NCBI RefSeq assembly: GCF_934632265.1
Contig: NZ_CAKTYH010000037.1
Coordinates: forward strand, 1-15,176
DNA: 15,176 bases
Direction of reading: 5' to 3'
Source of the DNA: an uncultured Senegalimassilia sp.
GTDB lineage: Bacteria > Actinomycetota > Coriobacteriia > Coriobacteriales > Eggerthellaceae
The notes beneath the pieces are model-generated. The model was not told where the DNA came from and ran no database searches. It saw nothing but the letters and a program-made list of their open reading frames with translations. The stretch's first letter is position 1. The number at the start of each line of letters is the position of its first letter. This document shows positions 1 through 8,256 of this stretch, piece after piece. The translations under genes and the position numbers were made by a program.

Positions 1-965
1 GTATGGGCATCGCCCAGCTCGATGCTGACCACCTGGCGCAAGCCGGCGCGCTTGGCGCGGTTGCGGGCGCGGGCGATGGCGGGGCTTGAGTTGGTGGCGC
101 CCACGATGCGCACGCGCTCGAGATCGGGGCGATCGGAAGCCGAAGCGTTCGCCGCACCGGCGCCGCCGACGGCCTCCAAGCCTTCCTCGAAGCGCTCGTC
201 GGCCTCGTCAAGGAGACGATCCCATGCCTGCTCGTCGAACGCGGCCCAGCCCATGAAGCCCCAGCGGCTGCGCGCCAGGCCCGGGGCCATATCGCATGCC
301 GCCGCAGCGGCCTCCACCACCAGCGAGCCGTCGCCGCACGCCGGGTCCACCAATGCGGCGCCGTCGCGCATGCCGTCCCATTCGCACATGGCCAAAACGC
401 CCGCGGACAGGGCGCACTCGAGCGGCGCATCTTGGCCCGCATCGGGCTCCAAATACGGGCGCGCGTAGAGCGATTCGCCGGAAAGGTCCAGCGAGACGGT
501 GGCGCGGCTGTCGCGGATGCGCACGTCGATGTTGGCGTCGGCGTTGGCGCTATCCACATCGGGGCGCGAGCCCGTGCGCTCCCTGAGCGCATCGCAGATG
601 CCGTCTTTGACCTTCAGCTCGGTGAAATGCGTGTTGCGAAGCTCTTCGTTCATGCCGTGCGCGCGGACGGCGATGCTGGCCCCGGGCGCTATGACCTCAT
701 GCCAGGGGATGCGGCGGATGCCCTCGTACAGCAAGCTGGCGTCGCCGGCGTTCACGCGCTTGACGACCAGCGTGACGCGTGAGGCCAAACGCGACCACAG
801 GCACACGCGCTGAGCCACGGCCGCCGTGCCGAAAAAGGCCACGCCGCCGTGCAGCGGGCGGATACGGCGGCCGCGCAAGCGCTTGAGCTCGTCGGCCAGA
901 TATTGCTCGAACCCGGCCAGGCAGCTGGCGAAGAACTCGTATTCATCGTATGCGGGAGAAGTCAT
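1..965 (-). CDS. RlmL-like THUMP-domain 23S rRNA methyltransferase, N-terminal part (cut by window edge)
   Basis: The reading frame opens at an ATG (963-965) and stays open for 321 codons to the left edge. An AAAGG ribosome binding site lies 7 nt upstream of the ATG. The protein begins MTSPAYDEYEFFASCLAGFE. Residues about 50-165 fit a THUMP RNA-binding domain. They lead into ESLYARPY and APLECALSAGVL (165-191), the usual join to the methyltransferase in the RlmL/YcbY/Trm11-like family. Residues 206-216 read VDPACGDGSLV, matching SAM-binding motif I (family form DPFCGSGT). Family members use SAM to methylate guanine N2 in 23S rRNA. The acceptor-loop NPPY motif would lie beyond the edge, so target, catalytic completeness and any RlmK fusion cannot be judged. 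It follows rpoD, separated by a terminator. Confidence is high for the family and moderate for RlmL itself. Confidence 0.85.
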   Translation of the reverse strand, partial: MTSPAYDEYEFFASCLAGFEQYLADELKRLRGRRIRPLHGGVAFFGTAAVAQRVCLWSRLASRVTLVVKRVNAGDASLLYEGIRRIPWHEVIAPGASIAVRAHGMNEELRNTHFTELKVKDGICDALRERTGSRPDVDSANADANIDVRIRDSRATVSLDLSGESLYARPYLEPDAGQDAPLECALSAGVLAMCEWDGMRDGAALVDPACGDGSLVVEAAAAACDMAPGLARSRWGFMGWAAFDEQAWDRLLDEADERFEEGLEAVGGAGAANASASDRPDLERVRIVGATNSSPAIARARNRAKRAGLRQVVSIELGDAH

Positions 966-1014
966 CTAGATGCCTTTCGTGGGCGATGTGTCTAGCTACG
1001 GGCATTGGCGGCCC

Positions 1015-1046
1015 GAAAAGAAACGCGGGCCTTACGACCCGCGTTT
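1015..1046 (-). terminator. rpoD intrinsic terminator
   Basis: A perfect 9-bp stem (1021-1029 with 1038-1046, AAACGCGGG/CCCGCGTTT) with an 8-nt loop lies 3 bp past the rpoD stop. Read on the minus strand it ends in TTT followed by CTTTTC, a short U-rich tract. It separates rpoD from the downstream methyltransferase gene. Confidence 0.85.
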
Positions 1047-1049
1047 CCG

Positions 1050-2303
<1,254 letters not shown>

Positions 2304-2308
2304 GTGTT

Positions 2309-2316
2309 CTTCCTTT
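2309..2316 (-). promoter_or_regulatory. Ribosome binding site fixing the rpoD GTG start
   Basis: AAAGGAAG on the minus strand ends 5 nt before GTG (2301-2303). No in-frame ATG is better placed, so this site decides the start. Confidence 0.8.
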
Positions 2317-2325
2317 CGACAGGAT

Positions 2326-2361
2326 AAAAAACGCGCCTATTGCCATTCCGCAAATGGGCGC
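2326..2361 (-). terminator. Intrinsic terminator of priA and/or attenuator in the rpoD leader
   Basis: On the minus strand GCGCC-CATT (2353-2361) can pair with AATG...GGCGC (2333-2347), with an asymmetric 6-nt bulge. A G and a run of six T (2326-2331) follow directly. It lies between the priA stop and the rpoD ribosome binding site, and downstream of the proposed rpoD promoter. It could therefore end priA transcripts, attenuate rpoD transcripts, or do both. The bulge makes the stem modest. Confidence 0.6.
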
Positions 2362-2377
2362 AAATATGCATCAAATT

Positions 2378-2406
2378 AAGATAGCATAATCTACACGTCA
2401 GAGCAA
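2378..2406 (-). promoter_or_regulatory. Candidate sigma-70 promoter for rpoD
   Basis: The minus strand reads TTGCTC (2401-2406), a 17-bp spacer, then TATCTT (2378-2383). The spacer ends in TGC, giving an extended -10. The -35 box overlaps the last codons of priA. Predicted transcription starts near 2371, giving a leader of about 70 nt that includes the hairpin at 2326-2361. Confidence 0.55.
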
Positions 2407-4896
2407 GTCGTCCGGATCGACGTCCACGGCGACGTTCACCCATTTGTCCGCCTTGCGGCGGCGGAATACCGGCAGCAGCACCGCGGACACGTCGGCATCC
2501 GCCGGGCACTTGACCACCACATGCCAGCGATACGTGTTGCGAAGCTTCGCCAACACGCACGGGGTTGCCGGCAGCACGCTCCACCCGTCGCCGCCGTAGG
2601 AGCGCGTCTGCTCGGCAAGCTCCGCCGCAAGCTCGCGGGCGAGCGCGGCCACGTCGGCCTCGTGCGCGCCCCACACCAGCACGTTGGCCATGCGCACGTA
2701 CGGCGGGTAGCCGAGCATCTTGCGCTTGGGCAGCTCATCGCGCAAAAACAGCGCGCGATCGTAGCCGGCGGCGGCGCGGATGGGCGCGGCATCGGCCTCG
2801 TAGGTCTGCACGAGCACGCGCCCGGGCAGCTGCGCGCGGCCGGCTCGGCCCGCCACCTGCTCGATCAGGTCGAACGTGCGCTCGTGAGCGCGGAAATCGG
2901 GCAGCTGCAGCTGCGTGTCGGCGTTGATGACGCCCACCAGGGTGACGTCATCGAAGTCAAGGCCCTTCGCGATCATCTGCGTGCCCAAAAGCACCGCCGC
3001 CTGCGCCGCTGCGAACTGCTCGAGCAGGCGCTCGTGCGCGCCCTTCCCGCCGGTGGTGTCGGCATCCATGCGGATGATGGGCACGCCGGGCCCCACCCCG
3101 GGCATGGCGTCGAGCACGCCGCGCAGCTCGTCTTCGACGCGCTGCGTTCCCGCGCCGAACTTCTTCAGATACGGGCTCGAACACTCCGGACACAACGCCG
3201 GCGAGGCCTGCCGGTAGCCGCAATGGTGGCATGCCAGAAAGTTGCCGCGCTCGTGATAGGTCAGCGACGTGTCGCAGTGCGGGCATTTCGGCACGAAGCC
3301 GCACTCGCGGCACAGCAAGAACTTCGCGAAACCGCGCTGGTTGAGCAGAAGCACCGCCTTGCGACCTTGTGACAGCTCCTCTTGCAAGGCACGCATAAGC
3401 GCCGCGGAGAACATGGAACGAGAACCCTCGGCGAACTCGCGCGCCATGTCCACCACGCGGATGGCCGGCATCGGGCGGCCGTTGGCGCGCTCGGGAAGGC
3501 GGACCTGCGTCCAGCGCTGATGCTTCGCGCACCGGTAGAGCGCCTCGATCGAGGGCGTGGCGCTGCCGAGCACGACAGCGGCGCCGCTACGCCGGGCCAT
3601 CCAGCATGCGACCTCGCGCGCATGGTAGCGCGGCGCGCTGTCCTGCTTGTAGCTGCCCTCGTGCTCCTCGTCGATAACGTACAGGCCCACATTGGCAAGC
3701 GGGGTGAACAGCGCGCTGCGGGCGCCCACCACCACACGGGCCGCGCCGCTGCGTATGAAGTCCCATTGATCGTAGCGCTCGCCGGCCGACATGCGCGAAT
3801 GCATGACCGCCACGGTGTCGCCGAAGCGGCCGCGGAAGCGTCCCACCGTCTGCGGGGTCAGCGAGATCTCGGGCACGAGCACGCATGCCGTGCGGCCCTG
3901 CGCAAGCACCCGCTCGATGGCCTGCAGATACACCTCGGTCTTGCCCGAGCCTGTGACGCCGTCGACGAGCACCACGCTGCCATCGGCGGCATCGCAGGCG
4001 GCGGCGATGGCCTCGAGCGCCTGCGCCTGACCGGGGGTGAGCTGCGGTTTCGGCGAAGGGGCGTGCGGCTGGCCGTCATCAACGGCCGCCACGCCGGCAG
4101 GCGGGTTCGTATAGCCCTCGCAAGCCGCTGCAGAGCCGGCTAGGCCCCCTTCGCCGGTATCCCCGCAAGCGCCTAAGACCGCACGCCGCGCGCCGCGCGC
4201 CGCATCTTCAGCGAACCCGCGCATACGGCGTCGATGCTCGATGACCACCGCGCCTTTCGCCTCCAAGGCCTTGAGCGTGGACGACACCGAGCCCAGCTGC
4301 GCGGTCAGCTCGCTTACGCGCAGCTGACCGCCACGCAACGCCTCCATGACCGCGACCTGCTTGACGGCGTTCGCGCGGGGCGTGAACGCCGAAAACGCCG
4401 GCCCTACAACCACCCAGCGATCGTCCACCTGACCGACCGCGGGCTGCTCGAGGCGCCAACGGCCGTCGCGTCCGTGCACCATGCGAGGCACGCCGCCCGG
4501 CGGCGTGAACAGACGCACGCACGACGACAACGGCGCGATATAGCGTTCGGAAAGCCATTGGGCGCACGCAGCGCCCTCTTCGTCGAAATACGGCTGGCTG
4601 ACGGCTCGCTCGATGGCCTTGAGCTTGCCCGCGTCGATGCCCTGCGGCCACTGCGGCCCGCCGGGCTGCCCATATTCGCCGAGCGACACCACGAAGCCCA
4701 CGGCGCGCCGGTGACCGAACGGCACCAGCACCGCGCAACCCACCGAGATGGCGAAATCGCGCCCGAGCGGGCCGTCGTCGCAATCGCCCGCACCTTCGCA
4801 TGCGGCAGCGAACAGCCCCTCTTCAGGGACCGCATAGGTATAAGGCGCATCGAGCGCCTGCGTAGGTATGTCTAAAATCACAGATGCCAGTTTCAT
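2398..4896 (-). CDS. priA: Primosomal protein N' (replication restart helicase PriA)
   Basis: PriA binds stalled or collapsed forks and reloads the replicative helicase. The frame is open to 5013, but the ATG at 4894-4896 is preferred: homology begins there (MKLASVILDIPTQALDAPYTY), giving 832 aa. The N-terminal 3'-DNA-binding domain covers about 1-75. A winged-helix-like region follows, then a poorly conserved Ala/Gly linker at about 230-283. The SF2 helicase core has Walker A DGVTGSGKTE (312-321), DEEH (409-412), LGSATPS and the C-terminal QVAGRAGR box. All eight zinc-ligand cysteines are present (529, 532, 538, 541, 556, 559, 569, 572). This is a complete, probably active helicase, which is notable because PriA of many actinobacteria is described as degenerate. 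There is no Shine-Dalgarno sequence; an extended -10 sits 8 nt before the ATG, suggesting leaderless expression. Confidence 0.96.
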   Translation of the reverse strand: MKLASVILDIPTQALDAPYTYAVPEEGLFAAACEGAGDCDDGPLGRDFAISVGCAVLVPFGHRRAVGFVVSLGEYGQPGGPQWPQGIDAGKLKAIERAVSQPYFDEEGAACAQWLSERYIAPLSSCVRLFTPPGGVPRMVHGRDGRWRLEQPAVGQVDDRWVVVGPAFSAFTPRANAVKQVAVMEALRGGQLRVSELTAQLGSVSSTLKALEAKGAVVIEHRRRMRGFAEDAARGARRAVLGACGDTGEGGLAGSAAACEGYTNPPAGVAAVDDGQPHAPSPKPQLTPGQAQALEAIAAACDAADGSVVLVDGVTGSGKTEVYLQAIERVLAQGRTACVLVPEISLTPQTVGRFRGRFGDTVAVMHSRMSAGERYDQWDFIRSGAARVVVGARSALFTPLANVGLYVIDEEHEGSYKQDSAPRYHAREVACWMARRSGAAVVLGSATPSIEALYRCAKHQRWTQVRLPERANGRPMPAIRVVDMAREFAEGSRSMFSAALMRALQEELSQGRKAVLLLNQRGFAKFLLCRECGFVPKCPHCDTSLTYHERGNFLACHHCGYRQASPALCPECSSPYLKKFGAGTQRVEDELRGVLDAMPGVGPGVPIIRMDADTTGGKGAHERLLEQFAAAQAAVLLGTQMIAKGLDFDDVTLVGVINADTQLQLPDFRAHERTFDLIEQVAGRAGRAQLPGRVLVQTYEADAAPIRAAAGYDRALFLRDELPKRKMLGYPPYVRMANVLVWGAHEADVAALARELAAELAEQTRSYGGDGWSVLPATPCVLAKLRNTYRWHVVVKCPADADVSAVLLPVFRRRKADKWVNVAVDVDPDDLL

Positions 4897-4904
4897 AGCG
4901 CACC

Positions 4905-4913
4905 AGTATACCA
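4905..4913 (-). promoter_or_regulatory. Extended -10 promoter of priA, probably leaderless
   Basis: The minus strand reads TGGTATACT, a near-perfect extended -10, followed by 8 nt and the priA ATG. Transcription would start on or next to the A of the ATG. The best -35 is only TTGCAT (4926-4931) with a short 15-bp spacer, which an extended -10 can tolerate. No purine-rich ribosome binding site is present. Confidence 0.55.
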
Positions 4914-4987
4914 GCGTTTCGCGGAATGCAATCGAGAAAGCGAACATATATTCGTTTTTTGCGAATCCGCCGCAAGCCCGAAACACA

Positions 4988-5061
4988 GAAAGCCCGCCGG
5001 GCGAGCGAGGCATATCCGGGAAATCCCCAGGCTATGCCCCGCTCGCTTCCAGCGGGCTTTC
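4988..5061 (-). terminator. Long imperfect hairpin between metK and priA, likely terminator
   Basis: Three collinear stem segments are present: 4988-4997 with 5052-5061 (10 bp), 5001-5007 with 5040-5046 (7 bp) and 5009-5014 with 5033-5038 (6 bp). Small mismatched loops separate them. The outer arms are AAAG...CTTT, a common layout for bidirectional terminators, but neither side has a long U tract. Since metK and priA both read on the minus strand, it most likely ends metK transcription. A second small stem (CGCCCTT/AAGGGCG, about 5136-5156) lies nearer the metK stop. Confidence 0.5.
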
Positions 5062-5167
5062 CTTACTTCGAAATCTCAATCACGTCCCGCCGCTTTCTGC
5101 AACGGACGTCGTCGTCGGCATCAAGCAGCTGCGCCACGCCCTTCTGCCGAAGGGCGCCGGAAAACGC

Positions 5168-6433
5168 TTACTCCAGGCCGCAGGCCTTGCGCAGAGCATC
5201 CGCGCGATCGGTGGCTTCCCAGGTGAACTCGGGGAGCTCGCGGCCGAAGTGGCCGTAGGCCGCCGTCTTGCGGTAGATGGGACGGCGCAGGTTCAGATCG
5301 TCGATGATGGCGCCGGGGCGCAGATCGAACACCTCGCCGATGGCGCGCTCGATATCGGCCACGGGCACGCATTCGGTGCCGAACGTGTCGACCATGACGG
5401 ACACGGGGCGGGCCATGCCGATGGCGTAGGCAACCTGCACCTCGCAGCGATGCGCCAGGCCCGCGGCGACCACGTTCTTGGCGACCCAGCGGGCAGCGTA
5501 AGCCGCGGAGCGGTCGACCTTCGTGCAGTCCTTGCCGCTGAACGCGCCGCCGCCGTGACGGCCCATGCCGCCGTAGGTGTCGACGATGATCTTACGGCCG
5601 GTCAGGCCGCAGTCGCCCATAGGACCGCCGATGACGAAGCGGCCGGTGGGGTTGATGTGGATGCCGGCGTCGGGGGCAAGCTCCACGCCCTCGCGCTCGA
5701 GCACGGGGCGGATGACGCTCGCCTCGATCTCGGCGCGCAGCTGCTCGGTGGAGATCTCCTCGGAATGTTGCGTGGACACCACGACCTTCTCCACGTTGAC
5801 GGGCTTGTCGTCGATGTAGCGGACCGAGACCTGGGTCTTGCCGTCGGGGCGCAGGTAGGGCATGGTGCCATCCTTGCGCACGGCAGCCAGCTGCTCGGCC
5901 ATGCGTTGTGCCAGGTAGATGGGCATGGGCATGAGCGTGGACGTGTCGTCGCAGGCATAGCCGAACATCATGCCCTGGTCGCCAGCGCCGACCTTCTCGT
6001 AAGGGTCGTCGCCCGCCTGGCCGTGCTGGGCCTCGTAGCTCTCATCGACGCCCTGGGCGATGTCGGGGCTTTGGTCGTGGATGGCGTTGAGCACGCCGCA
6101 GGTATCGCAGTCGAAGCCGTACTTCGCGCGATCGTAGCCGATCTCGCGCAGCACCTCGCGCGCAAGCGCGGGCACGTCGACGTAGGCCTGGGTGCGGATC
6201 TCGCCGGCCACGATGATCATGCCCGTGGTGGCCATGGTCTCGCAGGCGCAGCGCACCTGCGTGGGGTCGGCCGGTTGACCGGACGGGGAAACGTAGCCCT
6301 GCCCGGACAGCTCGATCTCCTTCTCAAGGATGGCATCGAGCACGGCGTCGGAGATCTGGTCGCACACCTTGTCGGGATGACCCTCGGTGACGGACTCGGA
6401 CGTGAACAGGTAAGAAGAATGCGCGTTGGCCAT
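5168..6433 (-). CDS. metK: S-adenosylmethionine synthetase MetK
   Basis: The 421-residue enzyme makes S-adenosylmethionine from methionine and ATP, with release of phosphate and pyrophosphate, in the cytoplasm. The N-terminal signature [20 protein letters not shown] (10-29) supplies the catalytic His of GHPDK (18-22). [12 protein letters not shown] (149-160) and the P-loop-like GGGAFSGKD (294-302) are the two standard family motifs. The C-terminus [13 protein letters not shown] is also typical. Length is slightly above the usual 380-400 aa. The start is fixed by a perfect AAGGAGG (6441-6447), 7 nt upstream of the ATG. The leader carries a SAM riboswitch, so the product should repress its own synthesis. 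It is divergent from the ATP-grasp gene at 6759. Confidence 0.98.
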   Translation of the reverse strand: MANAHSSYLFTSESVTEGHPDKVCDQISDAVLDAILEKEIELSGQGYVSPSGQPADPTQVRCACETMATTGMIIVAGEIRTQAYVDVPALAREVLREIGYDRAKYGFDCDTCGVLNAIHDQSPDIAQGVDESYEAQHGQAGDDPYEKVGAGDQGMMFGYACDDTSTLMPMPIYLAQRMAEQLAAVRKDGTMPYLRPDGKTQVSVRYIDDKPVNVEKVVVSTQHSEEISTEQLRAEIEASVIRPVLEREGVELAPDAGIHINPTGRFVIGGPMGDCGLTGRKIIVDTYGGMGRHGGGAFSGKDCTKVDRSAAYAARWVAKNVVAAGLAHRCEVQVAYAIGMARPVSVMVDTFGTECVPVADIERAIGEVFDLRPGAIIDDLNLRRPIYRKTAAYGHFGRELPEFTWEATDRADALRKACGLE

Positions 6434-6450
6434 TGATGTTCCTCCTTCAT

Positions 6451-6538
6451 CGTTGTCGGCCGGACCACCTTGACGCTTTTGCGCCAGGTTGGTGTCGGGA
6501 TCTGCGAGCCAACCCTCTCCCCCGACTCTTGATAAACG
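6451..6538 (-). ncRNA. SAM riboswitch (SAM-I clan, P4-less, SAM-IV or SAM-I/IV-like) in the metK leader
   Basis: Read on the minus strand, the leader matches the S-box core in order. P1 5' strand and J1/2 read CGTTTATC-AAGAG. P2 arms are TCGGG and CCCGA, with GGTTGG/CCAACC able to pair. P3 is ACCTGGCGC-AAAA-GCGTCAAGGT, with one bulged A. J3/4 reads AAGGTGGT, and P1 closes with GACAACG. The hairpin normally called P4 is missing, as in SAM-IV-type relatives. P1 ends only 3 nt from the AAGGAGG of metK and no U-tract follows. Control is therefore more likely on translation than by termination. The fit was made by eye. Confidence 0.8.
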
Positions 6539-6550
6539 GATATGTTCGGA

Positions 6551-6562
6551 CGGTGCGCACCG
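6551..6562. repeat. 12-bp perfect palindrome upstream of the riboswitch
   Basis: CGGTGCGCACCG reads identically on both strands and lies 12 bp beyond the riboswitch in the 325-bp gap between metK and the ATP-grasp gene. It could be an operator or a chance GC palindrome. Confidence 0.4.
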
Positions 6563-6639
6563 CCCGCGTTTATGCTAGCTGCGAACGATACCACACAGGC
6601 ATCATTTTGTATGCCCTGCCCGCCGCGCTCGTGGAATCA

Positions 6640-6666
6640 CCATATATCCGCACGCGCGGTATATGG
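6640..6666. repeat. Inverted repeat in the metK/ATP-grasp intergenic region
   Basis: CCATATATCCGC (6640-6651) and GCGGTATATGG (6656-6666) form 11 paired positions with one bulged T and the loop ACGC. It sits about 50 bp upstream of the candidate promoter of the plus-strand gene, and upstream of metK in the other direction. It could be a regulator site. Confidence 0.45.
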
Positions 6667-6714
6667 GCGTATCGAAGGGTTCCCAGCCGTACCGCGTCCG
6701 CGCGGCGCCCCGTT

Positions 6715-6723
6715 TGCTACACT
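6715..6723 (+). promoter_or_regulatory. Candidate extended -10 promoter for the ATP-grasp gene
   Basis: TGCTACACT is an extended -10 sequence. The predicted start is near 6730, giving a leader of about 29 nt that contains AAGAGG just before the ATG at 6759. No good -35 is seen 16-18 bp upstream. Confidence 0.45.
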
Positions 6724-6758
6724 GGGCGGAAACCAACCCGATCGGGAAAAGAGGACGC

Positions 6759-8159
6759 ATGACGCATACCGCACCCCAGCCTGCCGACCAGCCCGTTTTC
6801 AAGAACGCCGCCTATACCCAGGAGTACATCGATATCGCCGAATCGCTTGACGGCGATATCCCCGGCCGCCGCGCCGCGCGCGCCTACATGGACTCCTCCA
6901 CGGCCATCGTGCACCATCGCGTGGTGTCCACCAGCTTCGTGCCGAAGCTCTACGACGCCGCATCGCGCCAGGTGATGCGCGAGGTTGTCGAAACCACGCA
7001 CCGCATCCTGTGCAAGGTCATGCAGCACTACCTCGACGACGCCGAATACCGCAAGATCTTCGACTACGACCCGCGCCTAGCCGAGCTCATCTTGGTCCCG
7101 CGTGGCTACGATGCGCTGCTTCCCTTCGCCCGCTTCGATATCTTCCTTGACGAGAACACCGGCGACGTGGCGTTTTGCGAGTTCAACGGCGACGGCAGCT
7201 CGGGCATGAACGAGAACCGCGAAATCACGCATTCGGTGGAGGAAACGGCCACCTTTAAAGAGTTCGCACGCCGTCATCACGTGGAGGGCTGCGAGCTGTT
7301 CGACGCGTGGGTGCGCGAGTTCGCCGCCATCTACGCCACCTACGAGCATCGCGTGGACAACCCCCGCTTCGCCATCTGCGACTACCTGCAAAACGGCGTG
7401 GTCGACGAGTTCCACCTGTTCGCGAAGCGCTTCACCGAGGCCGGGCACCCCTGCACGGTGTGCGACGTGCGCGATTTGACCTTCGACGGCGAAGTGCTGC
7501 GCGACAAGGAAGGCCAGCCCGTCCACGCCATCTGGCGCCGCTGCGTCACCAACGACGTGCTTGAGTTCTGGGACGAATCGCAGGCGCTCATCGAGGCCGT
7601 CAAGGCGCAGAAAGTGGCGCTCATCGGCAGCTTCGCCGGCCACATCGTGCACGACAAGCAGATTTTCGAGGCGCTGTTCAACCCGATGACGCAGGCGTTT
7701 TTGACGCCTGAGGAAATCGCGTTCGTCGAGCGCACCGTCCCGCAGACGCGCTATCTGGACGAGAAGGAAGTCGACCTGGACGCCATCCGCGCCGACAAGG
7801 ACGCCTGGATCATCAAGCCCACCGACGCCTACGGCGCGGCCGACGTGTACGCGGGCTGCTTCCAAACGCAGGAGCAATGGGAACAGATCATCGCGAAGTT
7901 CGCCAACGGCGCCGCCGGCGCGCCGTTTTTGGTGCAGCGCTACATCACGCCGTTTAAAACGCAGATTCTCACGCCCGACGACGACATCGCCGACATGGCC
8001 GATGACCAGGTGCAACGCGAACCGGTGCTGTACAACAACCTGGAGGGCCTGTACTGCTACAACGGCACGTTTCAGGGCATCTTCAGCCGCTTAGGGCCCT
8101 ACCCCACCATCAGCAAGCCCATGAAGGGCATCACCTGCGCCACCATCTGGGTCGACTAG
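6759..8159 (+). CDS. Permuted ATP-grasp protein, glutathionylspermidine-synthase-like
   Basis: I place the start at the ATG at 6759, which follows AAGAGG by 4 nt, rather than at an upstream in-frame ATG at 6663 that lies before the promoter. This gives 466 aa. Residues 124-155 (ARFDIFLDENTG...CEFNGDGSSGMNENRE) resemble the R-x-D...E-x-N metal/ATP-binding block of the circularly permuted ATP-grasp ligases related to glutathionylspermidine synthase. A second block at 350-366 (WIIKPTDAYGAADVYAG) supplies a candidate ATP-binding lysine, followed by LVQRYITPF (391-399). No amidase domain, signal peptide or membrane segment is visible. Relatives join a carboxylate to an amine using ATP; the substrate here is unknown. 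It diverges from metK, with a possible termination hairpin at 8183-8214. The family call is fairly good; any named function would be a guess. Confidence 0.65.
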   Translation: MTHTAPQPADQPVFKNAAYTQEYIDIAESLDGDIPGRRAARAYMDSSTAIVHHRVVSTSFVPKLYDAASRQVMREVVETTHRILCKVMQHYLDDAEYRKIFDYDPRLAELILVPRGYDALLPFARFDIFLDENTGDVAFCEFNGDGSSGMNENREITHSVEETATFKEFARRHHVEGCELFDAWVREFAAIYATYEHRVDNPRFAICDYLQNGVVDEFHLFAKRFTEAGHPCTVCDVRDLTFDGEVLRDKEGQPVHAIWRRCVTNDVLEFWDESQALIEAVKAQKVALIGSFAGHIVHDKQIFEALFNPMTQAFLTPEEIAFVERTVPQTRYLDEKEVDLDAIRADKDAWIIKPTDAYGAADVYAGCFQTQEQWEQIIAKFANGAAGAPFLVQRYITPFKTQILTPDDDIADMADDQVQREPVLYNNLEGLYCYNGTFQGIFSRLGPYPTISKPMKGITCATIWVD

Positions 8160-8182
8160 AACGCGCCCAGCCTGCCCTGCTC

Positions 8183-8214
8183 GCGGCCCCCAAGTCCCAA
8201 GACGCGGGGGCCGC
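8183..8214 (+). terminator. GC-rich hairpin after the ATP-grasp gene
   Basis: GCGGCCCCC (8183-8191) pairs perfectly with GGGGGCCGC (8206-8214) around a 14-nt loop, 23 bp past the stop. Only GGCCGTTTC follows, so the U tract is poor. It is either a weak intrinsic terminator or an RNA-stabilising stem. Confidence 0.5.
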
Positions 8215-8256
8215 GGCCGTTTCACCCTTCCCCAACACCTGCGAGGCCCCTTTCAC

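Noticed and set aside
963..972. Perfect palindrome CATCTAGATG at the methyltransferase start codon
   Set aside because: Ten bases around a CTAG core at a start codon can arise by chance; no second copy or promoter alignment supports an operator.
2521..3372. Plus-strand open frame opposite priA
   Set aside because: Shadow of the conserved PriA helicase and zinc domains; no independent signals.
4868..6436. Plus-strand open frame of 522 codons opposite metK
   Set aside because: Its product is a low-complexity Val/Gly/His/Asp shadow of MetK; it also runs through the riboswitch-controlled gene's start with no promoter or ribosome site of its own.
7077..8015. Minus-strand open frame of 312 codons opposite the ATP-grasp gene
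   Set aside because: The plus-strand protein has family motifs, a ribosome binding site and a promoter; the antisense frame has none.
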